A stretch of 64,000 bases of DNA, taken from contig OY821747.1 in NCBI GenBank assembly GCA_963682055.1, positions 19,766,258 through 19,830,257 of the forward strand, in the 5' to 3' direction. A program made the position numbers and the translations under genes. Positions 38,985 through 52,496 of this stretch are shown here, in pieces. Every line of letters starts with the position of its first letter. Position 1 is the stretch's first letter. A model generated the notes under the pieces. The model did no database searches. It had not been told where the DNA came from and saw only the letters and a program-made list of their open reading frames with translations. The DNA comes from Primula veris. Its lineage: Eukaryota > Streptophyta > Magnoliopsida > Ericales > Primulaceae.

Positions 38985-41900
38985 CCAATCAGAAATCGGC
39001 GAAGTAAATTCATCTCCCTCTCCAGGAAAATTATCCTTCTTCTAAAGTGAATCTTTTACAACTAGGGCTTGTTTGTCCTTTAGTTTTATTTTTAATTATT
39101 TCTTGGTATTAGTATACTTATGTTGCCTTTCTGTTTGTATTCTGTGTAGTCAATGATTGGCTAGGGAATCGGCGAAATAAGTTCATCCCCTCTCAAGGAA
39201 ATCATCCTTGTAAGGTGAATCTTTTCCAACTAGGGCTTGTTTGTCCTTTAGTTTTATTTTTGGTTATTTCTTGGTATTAGTATGCTTTCAAAATGTTTGA
39301 TGTTCTAATGTCTGAGTTCTAGAACCCATACCTTCATTGAATCAATAAACCTACATATTTTAGAGTCCCGATTGCATGTAGTATTAACCAAACCTTATCT
39401 CAAATATTTATAACCTAATCAGTTATTCTCTTACTTTCATTGGTTGCTCATGGTTGGATTTTGTACGGTGTCAAATATTAATAGTCTAGTCATTGTTTTA
39501 CTTGTTTTTAAAACGGTAATTTTTTCGTACCTGCAGACGTACATCATTTAAATACATATACTTTATCATCTCATTCTCATGCCTCTTCTTCATATCCCCT
39601 CCATCCCTCCATGTTATTTTTTGTTCTGTTTTCATAATCTCCATCTTAGGGTATATAAGAGAATAGGATAGAATAGAATCTGGAAAGATAAGAGTAAGAA
39701 TTGAGCAAATGTTTTGTTCTCCTTTTGCTTGTATAGAGGTCTTATTGGCTAGGGAATCGGCGAAGTAAGTTCTTCTCCCACTCCAGGAAATCATCATTCT
39801 TGTAAGGTGAATCTTTTACAACTAGGGCTTGTTTGTCCTTTAGTTTTATTTTTGATTATTTATTGGTATTAGTATACATACTTATGTTGCATTTCCTTAT
39901 GTTGCCTTTCTGTTTGTATTCTGTGTAGTCAATGATTGGCTAGGAAATCGGCGAAGTAAGTTCATCCTCCTCTCCAGGAAATCATCCTTGTAAGGTGAAT
40001 CTTTTCCAACTAGGGCTTGTTTGTCCTTTAGTTTTATTTTTGATTATTTCTTGGTATTAATATGCTTTCAAAATGTTTGATGTTCTAATGTCTGAGTTCT
40101 AGAACCCATACCTTCATTGAATCAATAAATCTACATATTTTAGAGTCCCGATTGCATGCAGTATTAACAAAACCTTATCTCAAATATTTAAAACCTAATC
40201 AGTTATTCTCTTACTTTCATTGGTTGCTCATGGTTGGATTTTGTACGGTGTCAAATATTAATAGTCTAGTCATTGTTTTACTTGTTTTTAAAACGGTAAT
40301 TTTTTCGTACCTGCAGACGTACATCATTTAAATACATATACTTTATCATCTCATTCTCATGCCTCTTCTTCATATCACCTCCATCCCTTCGTATTATTTT
40401 TTGTTCTGCTTTCATAATCTCCATCTTAGGGTATATAAGAGAATAGGATAGAATAGAATATGGAAAGATGAGAGTAAGAATTGAGCAAATGTTTTGTTCT
40501 CCTTTTGCTTGCATACAGGTCTTATTGGCTAGGGAATCGGCGAAGTAAGTTCATCTCCCTCTCCAGGAAATCATCCTTCTTGTAAGGTGAATCTTTTACA
40601 ACTAGGGTTTGTTTGTTCTTTAGTTTTATTTTTGATTATTTCTTGGTATTAGTGTACATACGTATGTTGCATTTCCTTATGTTGCCTTTCTGTTTGTATT
40701 CTGTGTAGCCAATCAGAAATCGGCGAAGTAAATTCATCTCCCTCTCCAGGAAAATTATCCTTCTTCTAAAGTGAATCTTTTACAACTAGGGCTTGTTTGT
40801 CCTTTAGTTTTATTTTTAATTATTTCTTGGTATTAGTATACTTATGTTGCATTTCCTTATGTTGCCTTTCTGTTTGTATTCTGTGTAGTCAATGATTGGC
40901 TAGGGAATCGGCGAAATAAGTTCATCCCCTCTCAAGGAAATCATCCTTGTAAGGTGAATCTTTTCCAACTAGGGCTTGTTTGTCCTTTAGTTTTATTTTT
41001 GGTTATTTCTTGGTATTAGTATGCTTTCAAAATGTTTGATGTTCTAATGTCTGAGTTCTAGAACCCATACCTTCATTGAATCAATAAACCTACATATTTT
41101 AGAGTCCCGATTGCATGCAGTATTAACCAAACCTTATCTCAAATATTTATAACCTAATCAGTTATTCTCTTACTTTCATTGGTTGCTCATGGTTGGATTT
41201 TGTACGGTGTCAAATATTAATAGTCTAGTCATTGTTTTACTTGTTTTTAAAACGGTAATTTTTTCGTACCTGCAGACGTACATCATTTAAATACATATAC
41301 TTTATCATCTCATTCTCATGCCTCTTCTTCATATCCCCTCCATCCCTCCATGTTATTTTTTTTTCTGTTTTCATAATCTCCATCTTAGGGTATATAAGAG
41401 AATAGGATAGAATAGAATCTGGAAAGATAAGAGTAAGAATTGAGCAAATGTTTTGTTCTCCTTTTGCTTGCATAGAGGTCTTATTGGCTAGGGAATCGGC
41501 GAAGTAAGTTCTTCTCCCACTCCAGGAAATCATCATTCTTGTAAGGTGAATCTTTTACAACTAGGGCTTGTTTGTCCTTTAGTTTTATTTTTGATTATTT
41601 ATTGGTATTTGTATACATACTTATGTTGCATTTCCTTATGTTGCCTTTCTGTTTGTATTCTGTGTAGTCAATGATTGGCTAGGGAATCGGCGAAGTAAGT
41701 TCATCCTCCTCTCCAGGAAATCATCCTTGTAAGGTGAATCTTTTCCAACTAGGGCTTGTTTGTCCTTTAGTTTTATTTTTGATTATTTCTTGGTATTAAT
41801 ATGCTTTCAAAATGTTTGATGTTCTAATGTCTGAGTTCTAGAACCCATACCTTCATTGAATCAATAAATCTACATATTTTAGAGTCTCGATTGCATGCAG

Positions 41901-44188
41901 TATTAACAAAACCTTATCTCAAATATTTAAAACCTAATCAGTTATTCTCTTACTTTCATTGGTTGCTCATGGTTGGATTTTGTACGGTGTCAAATATTAA
42001 TAGTCTAGTCATTGTTTTACTTGTTTTTAAAACGGTAATTTTTTCGTATCTGCAGACGTACATCATTTAAATACATATACTTTATCATCTCATTCTCATG
42101 CCTCTTCTTCATATCCCCTCCATCCCTTCGTATTATTTTTTGTTCTGCTTTCATAATCTCCATCTTAGGGTATATAAGAGAATAGGATAGAATAGAATAT
42201 GGAAAGATGAGAGTAAGAATTGAGCAAATGTTTTGTTCTCCTTTTGCTTGCATACAGGTCTTATTGGCTAGGGAATCGGCGAAGTAAGTTCATCTCCCTC
42301 TCCAGGAAATCATCCTTCTTGTAAGGTGAATCTTTTACAACTAGGGTTTGTTTGTTCTTTAGTTTTATTTTTGATTATTTCTTGGTATTAGTGTACATAC
42401 GTATGTTGCATTTCCTTATGTTGCCTTTCTGTTTGTATTCTGTGTAGCCAATCAGAAATCGGCGAAGTAAATTCATCTCCCTCTCCAGGAAAATTATCCT
42501 TCTTCTAAAGTGAATCTTTTACAACTAGGGCTTGTTTGTCCTTTAGTTTTATTTTTAATTATTTCTTGGTATTAGTATACTTATGTTGCATTTCCTTATG
42601 TTGCCTTTCTGTTTGTATTCTGTGTAGTCAATGATTGGCTAGGGAATCGGCGAAATAAGTTCATCCCCCTCTCAAGGAAATCATCCTTGTAAGGTGAATC
42701 TTTTCCAACTAGGGCTTGTTTGTCCTTTAGTTTTATTTTTGGTTATTTCTTGGTATTAGTATGCTTTCAAAATGTTTGATGTTCTAATGTCTGAGTTCTA
42801 GAACCCATACCTTCATTGAATCAATAAACCTACATATTTTAGAGTCCCGATTGCATGCAGTATTAACCAAACCTTATCTCAAATATTTATAACCTAATCA
42901 GTTATTCTCTTACTTTCATTGGTTGCTCATGGTTGGATTTTGTACGGTGTCAAATATTAATAGTCTAGTAATTGTTTTACTTGTTTTTAAAACGGTAATT
43001 TTTTCGTACCTGCAGACGTACATCATTTAAATACATATACTTTATCATCTCATTCTCATGCCTCTTCTTCATATCCCCTCCATCCCTCCATGTTATTTTT
43101 TTTCTGTTTTCATAATCTCCATCTTAGGGTATATAAGAGAATAGGATAGAATAGAATCTGGAAAGATAAGAGTAAGAATTGAGCAAATGTTTTGTTCTCC
43201 TTTTGCTTGCATAGAGGTCTTATTGGCTAGGGAATCGGCGAAGTAAGTTCTTCTCCCACTCCAGGAAATCATCATTCTTGTAAGGTGAATCTTTTACAAC
43301 TAGGGCTTGTTTGTCCTTTAGTTTTATTTTTGATTATTTATTGGTATTTGTATACATACTTATGTTGCATTTCCTTATGTTGCCTTTCTGTTTGTATTCT
43401 GTGTAGTCAATGATTGGCTAGGGAATCGGCGAAGTAAGTTCATCCTCCTCTCCAGGAAATCATCCTTGTAAGGTGAATCTTTTCCAACTAGGGCTTGTTT
43501 GTCCTTTAGTTTTATTTTTGATTATTTCTTGGTATTAATATGCTTTCAAAATGTTTGATGTTCTAATGTCTGAGTTCTAGAACCCATACCTTCATTGAAT
43601 CAATAAATCTACATATTTTAGAGTTCCGACTGCATGCAGTATTAACAAAACCTTATCTCAAATATTTAAAACCTAATCAGTTATTCTCTTACTTTCATTG
43701 GTTGCTCATGGTTGGATTTTGTACGGTGTCAAATATTAATAGTCTAGTCATTGTTTTACTTGTTTTTAAAACGGTAATTTTTTCGTATCTGCAGACGTAC
43801 ATTATTTAAATACATATACTTTATCATCTCATTCTCATGCCTCTTCTTCATATCCCCTCCATCCCTTCGTATTATTTTTTGTTCTGCTTTCATAATCTCC
43901 ATCTTAGGGTATATATAAGAGAATAGGATAGAATAGAATATGGAAAGATGAGAGTAAGAATTGAGCAAATATTTTGTTCTCCTTTTGCTTGCATACAGGT
44001 CTTATTGGCTAGGGAATCGGCGAAGTAAGTTCATCTCCCTCTCCAGGAAATCATCCTTCTTGTAAGGTGAATCTTTTACAACTAGGGTTTGTTTGTTCTT
44101 TAGTTTTATTTTTGATTATTTCTTGGTATTAGTGTACATACGTATGTTGCATTTCCTTATGTTGCCTTTCTGTTTGTATTCTGTGTAG
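38985..44188 (+). repeat. 5,204-bp higher-order unit, copy 2
   Basis: Same length and same internal order as copy 1, with CCAATC at 38985, 40709 and 42448 and B starts at 39210, 39990, 40949, 41729, 42689 and 43468. The 15-bp loss, the TATATATAAG expansion near 43911, the GTCTAGTAATTG change near 42963 and the ATTCCGACTGCATGC-type change near 43625 are all at the same offsets as in copy 1. Only a handful of differences were seen (for example TTATCC at 34512 against TTCTCC, and CATATCACC at 40372 against CATATCCCC). Confidence 0.94.
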
Positions 44189-46125
44189 TCAATGATTGGC
44201 TAGGAAATCGGCGAAGTAAATTCATCTCCCTCTCCAGGAAAATTATCCTTCTTCTAAAGTGAATCTTTTATAACTAGGGCTTGTTTGTCCTTTAGTTTTA
44301 TTTTTGATTATTTATTGGTATTAGTATACATACTTATGTTGCATTCTTTATGTTGCCTTTTTGTTTGTATTCTGTGTAGTCAATGATTGACTAGGGAATC
44401 GGCGAAGTAAGTTCATTCCCCTCTCCAGGAAATCATCCTTCCTGTAAGGTGAATCTTTTTCAACTAGGGCTTGTTTGTCCTTTAGTTTTATTTTTGGTTA
44501 TTTCTTGGTATTAGTATGCTTTCAAAATGTTTGATGTTCTAATGTCTGAGTTCTAGAACCCATACCTTCATTGAATCAATAAACCTACATATTTTAGAGT
44601 CCCGATTGCATGCAGTATTAACCAAACCTTATCTCAAATATTTATAACCTAATCAGTTATTCTCTTACTTTCATTGGTTGCTCATGGTTGGATTTTGTAC
44701 GGTGTCAAATACTAATAGTCTAGTCATTGTTTTACTTGTTTTTAAAACGGTAATTTTTTCGTACCTGCAGTTGTCTCGTACATGATTTAAATACATATAC
44801 TTTATCATCTCATTCTCATGCCTCTTCTTCATATCGCCTCCATCCCTCTATGTTATTTTTTGTTCTGCTTTCATAATCTCCATCTTAGGGTATATAAGAG
44901 AATAGGATAGAATAGAATCTGGAAAGATAAGTGTAAGTATTGAGCAAACGTTTTGTTCTCCTTTTGCTTGCATACAAGTCTTAGGGAATCGGCGAAGTAA
45001 GTTCATCTCCCTCTCCAGGAGATCATCCATCTTGTAAGGTGAATCTTTTACAACTAGGGTTTGTTTGTTCTTTAGTTTTATTTTTGATTATTTCTTGGTA
45101 TTTGTATACATATGTTGTATTTCCTTATGTTGCCTTTCTGTTTATATTCTGTGTAGTCAATGATTGGCTAGGGAATCGGCGAAGTAAGTTCATCTCCTTC
45201 TCTAGAAAATCATTCTTCTTGTAAGGTGAATCTTTTACAACTAGGGCTTGTTTGTCCTTTAGTTTTATTTTTGATTATTTCTTGGTATTAGTATACTTAT
45301 GTTGCATTTCCTTATGATGCCTTTTTGTTTGTATTCTGTGTAGTCTATTATTGGCTAGGGAATCGGCGAAGTAAGTTCATCCCCCTCTGCAGGAAATCAT
45401 CCTTGTAAGGTGAATCTTTTCCAACTAGGGCTTGTTTGTCCTTTAGTTTTATTTTTGATTATTTCTTGGTATTAATATGCTTTCAAAATGTTTGATGTTC
45501 TAATGTCTGAGTTCTAGAACCCATACCTTCATTGAATCAATAAATCTACATATTTTAGAGTTCCGACTGCATGCAGTATTAACAAAACCTTATCTCAAAT
45601 ATTTAAAACCTAATCAGTTATTCTCTTACTTTCATTGGTTGCTCATGGTTGGATTTTGTACGGTGTCAAATATTAATAGTCTAGTCATTGTTTTACTTGT
45701 TTTTAAAACGGTAATTTTTTCGTATCTGCAGACGTACATTATTTAAATACATATACTTTATCATCTCATTCTCATGCCTCTTCTTCATATCCCCTCCATC
45801 CCTTCGTATTATTTTTTGTTCTGCTTTCATAATCTCCATCTTAGGGTATATATAAGAGAATAGGATAGAATAGAATATGGAAAGATGAGAGTAAGAATTG
45901 AGCAAATATTTTGTTCTCCTTTTGCTTGCATACAGGTCTTATTGGCTAGGGAATCGGCGAAGTAAGTTCATCTCCCTCTCCAGGAAATCATCCTTCTTGT
46001 AAGGTGAATCTTTTACAACTAGGGTTTGTTTGTTCTTTAGTTTTATTTTTGATTATTTCTTGGTATTAGTGTACATACGTATGTTGCATTTCCTTATGTT
46101 GCCTTTCTGTTTGTATTCTGTGTAG
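44189..46125 (+). repeat. 1,937-bp higher-order unit, copy 1
   Basis: Order is A-B-A-A-B-A with B modules at 44444 and 45405. Private bases include TTTTATAACTAGGGC, GCATTCTTTATG at 44341, GATTGACTAGGG, CTTCCTGTAAGG, and in the second B TATATATAAGAG. Its second B comes from the B5 class (AATAAATCTAC, GAGTTCCGACTGC), while its first B ends with the B1-type GTTGTCTCGTACATG segment. Confidence 0.92.
45405..45998 (+). repeat. Module B with expanded TA run (reference copy)
   Basis: A 594-bp module of the B5 class in which TATATAAGAG has become TATATATAAGAG (near 45847), plus GAGTTCCGACTGC, TATCTGCAG, ACATTATTTAAAT and AGCAAATATTTTG. The same set of changes appears at 38264, 43468, 47342 and 51776, linking the 5,204-, 1,937- and 4,434-bp blocks by descent. 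Confidence 0.85.
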
Positions 46126-48062
46126 TCAATGATTGGCTAGGAAATCGGCGAAGTAAATTCATCTCCCTCTCCAGGAAAATTATCCTTCTTCTAAAGTGAA
46201 TCTTTTATAACTAGGGCTTGTTTGTCCTTTAGTTTTATTTTTGATTATTTATTGGTATTAGTATACATACTTATGTTGCATTCTTTATGTTGCCTTTTTG
46301 TTTGTATTCTGTGTAGTCAATGATTGACTAGGGAATCGGCGAAGTAAGTTCATTCCCCTCTCCAGGAAATCATCCTTCCTGTAAGGTGAATCTTTTTCAA
46401 CTAGGGCTTGTTTGTCCTTTAGTTTTATTTTTGGTTATTTCTTGGTATTAGTATGCTTTCAAAATGTTTGATGTTCTAATGTCTGAGTTCTAGAACCCAT
46501 ACCTTCATTGAATCAATAAACCTACATATTTTAGAGTCCCGATTGCATGCAGTATTAACCAAACCTTATCTCAAATATTTATAACCTAATCAGTTATTCT
46601 CTTACTTTCATTGGTTGCTCATGGTTGGATTTTGTACGGTGTCAAATACTAATAGTCTAGTCATTGTTTTACTTGTTTTTAAAACGGTAATTTTTTCGTA
46701 CCTGCAGTTGTCTCGTACATGATTTAAATACATATACTTTATTATCTCATTCTCATGCCTCTTCTTCATATCGCCTCCATCCCTCTATGTTATTTTTTGT
46801 TCTGCTTTCATAATCTCCATCTTAGGGTATATAAGAGAATAGGATAGAATAGAATCTGGAAAGATAAGTGTAAGTATTGAGCAAACGTTTTGTTCTCCTT
46901 TTGCTTGCATACAAGTCTTAGGGAATCGGCGAAGTAAGTTCATCTCCCTCTCCAGGAGATCATCCATCTTGTAAGGTGAATCTTTTACAACTAGGGTTTG
47001 TTTGTTCTTTAGTTTTATTTTTGATTATTTCTTGGTATTTGTATACATATGTTGTAGTTCCTTATGTTGCCTTTCTGTTTATATTCTGTGTAGTCAATGA
47101 TTGGCTAGGGAATCGGCGAAGTAAGTTCATCTCCTTCTCTAGAAAATCATTCTTCTTGTAAGGTGAATCTTTTACAACTAGGGCTTGTTTGTCCTTTAGT
47201 TTTATTTTTGATTATTTCTTGGTATTAGTATACTTATGTTGCATTTCCTTATGATGCCTTTTTGTTTGTATTCTGTGTAGTCTATTATTGGCTAGGGAAT
47301 CGGCGAAGTAAGTTCATCCCCCTCTGCAGGAAATCATCCTTGTAAGGTGAATCTTTTCCAACTAGGGCTTGTTTGTCCTTTAGTTTTATTTTTGATTATT
47401 TCTTGGTATTAATATGCTTTCAAAATGTTTGATGTTCTAATGTCTGAGTTCTAGAACCCATACCTTCATTGAATCAATAAATCTACATATTTTAGAGTTC
47501 CGACTGCATGCAGTATTAACAAAACCTTATCTCAAATATTTAAAACCTAATCAGTTATTCTCTTACTTTCATTGGTTGCTCATGGTTGGATTTTGTACGG
47601 TGTCAAATATTAATAGTCTAGTCATTGTTTTACTTGTTTTTAAAACGGTAATTTTTTCGTATCTGCAGACGTACATTATTTAAATACATATACTTTATCA
47701 TCTCATTCTCATGCCTCTTCTTCATATCCCCTCCATCCCTTCGTATTATTTTTTGTTCTGCTTTCATAATCTCCATCTTAGGGTATATATAAGAGAATAG
47801 GATAGAATAGAATATGGAAAGATGAGAGTAAGAATTGAGCAAATATTTTGTTCTCCTTTTGCTTGCATACAGGTCTTATTGGCTAGGGAATCGGCGAAGT
47901 AAGTTCATCTCCCTCTCCAGGAAATCATCCTTCTTGTAAGGTGAATCTTTTACAACTAGGGTTTGTTTGTTCTTTAGTTTTATTTTTGATTATTTCTTGG
48001 TATTAGTGTACATACGTATGTTGCATTTCCTTATGTTGCCTTTCTGTTTGTATTCTGTGTAG
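46126..48062 (+). repeat. 1,937-bp higher-order unit, copy 2
   Basis: Repeats the previous unit with B modules at 46381 and 47342 and GCATTCTTTATG at 46278. Differences seen are TTTATTATCTC near 46738 against TTTATCATCTC, and GTTGTAGTTCC near 47053 against GTTGTATTTCC. A third copy of this unit is embedded in the 4,434-bp block ending at 52496. Confidence 0.92.
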
Positions 48063-51000
48063 TCAATGATTGGCTAGGAAATCGGCGAAGTAAATTCATC
48101 TCCCTCTCCAGGAAAATTATCCTTCTTCTAAAGTGAATCTTTTATAACTAGGGCTTGTTTGTCCTTTAGTTTTATTTTTGATTATTTATTGGTATTAGTA
48201 TACATACTTATGTTGCATTCTTTATGTTGCCTTTTTGTTTGTATTCTGTGTAGTCAATGATTGACTAGGGAATCGGCGAAGTAAGTTCATTCCCCTCTCC
48301 AGGAAATCATCCTTCCTGTAAGGTGAATCTTTTTCAACTAGGGCTTGTTTGTCCTTTAGTTTTATTTTTGGTTATTTCTTGGTATTAGTATGCTTTCAAA
48401 ATGTTTGATGTTCTAATGTCTGAGTTCTAGAACCCATACCTTCATTGAATCAATAAACCTACATATTTTAGAGTCCCGATTGCATGCAGTATTAACCAAA
48501 CCTTATCTCAAATATTTATAACCTAATCAGTTATTCTCTTACTTTCATTGGTTGCTCATGGTTGGATTTTGTACGGTGTCAAATATTAATAGTCTAGTCA
48601 TTGTTTTACTTGTTTTCAAAACGGTAATTTTTTCGTACCTGCAGACGTACATCATTTAAATACAAATACTTTATCATCTCATTCTCATGCCTCTTCTTCA
48701 TATCCCCTCCATCCCTCCATGTTATTTTTTGTTCTGCTTTCATAATCTCCATCTTAGGGTATATAAGAGAATAAGATAGAATAGAATCTGGAAAGATAAG
48801 AGTAAGAATTGAGCAAATGTTTTGTTCTCCTTTTGCTTGTATACAGGTCTTATTGGCTAGGGAATCGGCGAAGTAAGTTCATCTCCCTCTCCAGAAAATC
48901 ATCCTTCTTGTAAGGTGAATCTTTTACAACTAGGGTTTGTTTGTTCTTTAGTTTTATTTTTGATTATTTCTTGGTATTAGTATACATACTTATGTTGCAT
49001 TTCCTTATGTTGCCTTTCTGTTTGTATTCTGTGTTATCAATGATTCGCTAGGGAATCGGCGAAGTAAGCTCATCTACCTCTCCAGTAAATCATCCTTCTT
49101 GTAAGGTGAATCTTTTAGAACTAGGGCTTGTTTGTCCTTTAGTTTTATTTTTGATTATTTCTTGGTATTAGTATATTTATGTTGCATTTCCTTATCTTGC
49201 CTTTCTGTTTGTATTCTGTGTAGTCAATGATTGGCTAGGGAATCGACGAAGTAAGTTTATCCTCCTCTCCAGGAAATCATCCTTGTAAGGTGAATCTTTT
49301 CCAACTAGGGCTTGTTTGTCCTTTAGTTTTATTTTTGATTATTTCTTGGTATTAATATGCTTTCAAAATGTTTGATGTTCTAATGTCTGAGTTCTAGAAC
49401 CCATACCTTCATTGAATCAATAAACCTACATATTTTAGAGTCCCGATTGCATGCAGTATTAACCAAACCTTATCTCAAATATTTATAACCTAATCAGTTA
49501 TTCTCTTACTTTCATTGGTTGCTCATGGTTGGATTTTGTACGGGGTCAAATATTAATAGTCTAGTCATTGTTTTACTTGTTTTTAAAAGGGTAATTTTTT
49601 CGTACCTGCAGTTGTCTCGTACATGATTTAAATACATATACTTTATCATCTCATTCTCATGCCTCTTCTTCATATCGCCTCCATCCCTCCATGTTATTAT
49701 TTGTTCTGCTTTCATAATCTCCATCTTAGGGAATATAAGAGAATAGGATAGAATAGAATATGGAAAGATAAGAGTAAGAATTTAGCAAATGTTTTGTTCT
49801 CCTTTTGCTTGCATACAGGTCTTAGGGAATCGGCGAAGTAAGTTCATCTCCCTCTCCAGGAGATCATCCTTCTTGTAAGGTGAATCTTTTACAACTAGGG
49901 TTTGTTTGTTCTTTAGTTTTATTTTTGATTATTTCTTGGTATTAGTGTACATACTTATGTTGCATTTCCTTATGTTGCCTTTCTGTTTGTATTCTATGTA
50001 GTCAATGATTGGCTAGGGAATCGGCGAAGTAAGTTCATCCTCCTCTCTAGGAAATCATCCTTGTAAGGTGAATCTTTTCCAACTAGGTCTTGTTTGTCCT
50101 TTAGTTTTATTTTTGATTATTTCTTGGTATTAGTATGCTTTCAAAATGTTTGATGTTCTAATGTCTGAGTTCTAGAACCCATACCTTCATTGAATCAATA
50201 AACCTACATGTTTTAGAGTCCCGATTGCATGCAGTATTAACCAAACGTTATCTCAAATATTTATAACCTAATCAGTTATTCTCTTACTTTCATTGGTTGC
50301 TCATGGTTGGATTTTGTAAGGTGTCAAATACTAATAGTCTAGTCATTGTTTTACTTGTTTTTAAAACGGTAATTTTTTCGTTACATGATTTAAATACATA
50401 TACTTTATCATCTCATTCTCATGCCTCTTCTTCATATCGCCTCCATCCCTCCATGTTATTTTTTTTTTTCTGTTTTCATAATCTCCATCTTAGGGTATAT
50501 AAGAGAATAGGATAGAATAGAATCTGGAAAGATAAGAGTAAGAATTGAGCAAATGTTTTGTTCTCCTTTTGCTTGCATACAGGTCTTATTGGCTAGGGAA
50601 TCGGCGAAGTAAGTTCATCTCCCTCTCCAGGAAATCATCCTTCTTGTAAGGTGAATCTTTTACAACGAGGGCTTGTTTGTCCTTTAGTTTTATTTTTGAT
50701 TATTTCTTGGTATTAGTATACTTATGTTGCCTTTCTGTTTGTATTCTGTGTAGTCAATGATTGGCTAGGGAATCGGCGAAGTAAGTTCATCCCCCTCTCT
50801 AGGAAATCATCCTTGTAAGGTGAATCTTTTCCAACTAGGTCTTGTTTGTCCTTTAGTTTTATTTTTGATTATTTCTTGGTATTAGTATGCTTTCAAAATG
50901 TTTGACGTTCTAATGTCTGAGTTCTAGAACCCATACCTACATTGAATCAATAAACCTTCATGTTTTAGAGTCCCGATTGCATACAGTATTAACCAAACCT

Positions 51001-52496
51001 TATCTCAAATATTTATAACCTAATCAGTTATTCTCTTACTTTCATTGGTTGCTCATGGTTGGATTTTGTACGGTGTCAAATACTAATAGTCTAGTCATTG
51101 TTTTACTTGTTTTTAAAACGGTAATTTTTTCGTACCTGCAGTTGTCTCGTACATGATTTAAATACATATACTTTATCATCTCATTCTCATGCCTCTTCTT
51201 CATATCGCCTCCATCCCTCTATGTTATTTTTTGTTCTGCTTTCATAATCTCCATCTTAGGGTATATAAGAGAATAGGATAGAATAGAATCTGGAAAGATA
51301 AGTGTAAGTATTGAGCAAACGTTTTGTTCTCCTTTTGCTTGCATACAAGTCTTAGGGAATCGGCGAAGTAAGTTCATCTCCCTCTCCAGGAGATCATCCA
51401 TCTTGTAAGGTGAATCTTTTACAACTAGGGTTTGTTTGTTCTTTAGTTTTATTTTTGATTATTTCTTGGTATTTGTATACATATGTTGTATTTCCTTATG
51501 TTGCCTTTCTGTTTATATTCTGTGTAGTCAATGATTGGCTAGGGAATCGGCGAAGTAAGTTCATCTCCTTCTCTAGAAAATCATTCTTCTTGTAAGGTGA
51601 ATCTTTTACAACTAGGGCTTGTTTGTCCTTTAGTTTTATTTTTGATTATTTCTTGGTATTAGTATACTTATGTTGCATTTCCTTATGATGCCTTTTTGTT
51701 TGTATTCTGTGTAGTCTATTATTGGCTAGGGAATCGGCGAAGTAAGTTCATCCCCCTCTGCAGGAAATCATCCTTGTAAGGTGAATCTTTTCCAACTAGG
51801 GCTTGTTTGTCCTTTAGTTTTATTTTTGATTATTTCTTGGTATTAATATGCTTTCAAAATGTTTGATGTTCTAATGTCTGAGTTCTAGAACCCATACCTT
51901 CATTGAATCAATAAATCTACATATTTTAGAGTTCCGACTGCATGCAGTATTAACAAAACCTTATCTCAAATATTTAAAACCTAATCAGTTATTCTCTTAC
52001 TTTCATTGGTTGCTCATGGTTGGATTTTGTACGGTGTCAAATATTAATAGTCTAGTCATTGTTTTACTTGTTTTTAAAACGGTAATTTTTTCGTATCTGC
52101 AGACGTACATTATTTAAATACATATACTTTATCATCTCATTCTCATGCCTCTTCTTCATATCCCCTCCATCCCTTCGTATTATTTTTTGTTCTGCTTTCA
52201 TAATCTCCATCTTAGGGTATATATAAGAGAATAGGATAGAATAGAATATGGAAAGATGAGAGTAAGAATTGAGCAAATATTTTGTTCTCCTTTTGCTTGC
52301 ATACAGGTCTTATTGGCTAGGGAATCGGCGAAGTAAGTTCATCTCCCTCTCCAGGAAATCATCCTTCTTGTAAGGTGAATCTTTTACAACTAGGGTTTGT
52401 TTGTTCTTTAGTTTTATTTTTGATTATTTCTTGGTATTAGTGTACATACGTATGTTGCATTTCCTTATGTTGCCTTTCTGTTTGTATTCTGTGTAG
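48063..52496 (+). repeat. 4,434-bp higher-order unit, copy 1
   Basis: B modules start at 48318, 49285, 50063, 50815 and 51776. The last ~1.9 kb matches the 1,937-bp unit; the first ~2.5 kb adds new modules. Markers include CTGTGTTATCAATGATTCGC near 49032, GTAAGCTCATCTACC near 49066, AAAAGGGTAATTTT near 49586, TTTTTCGTTACATG near 50384 (shortened by loss of the CTGCAG region), a ten-T run at about 50459 and TTTGACGTTC near 50902. Confidence 0.92.

Noticed and set aside
50297..50515. 72-codon plus-strand frame, repeated at 54731-54949
   Set aside because: Arises from loss of the CTGCAG region and a longer T run in this B copy and is carried along by the 4,434-bp duplication; no start context or similarity to suggest coding.
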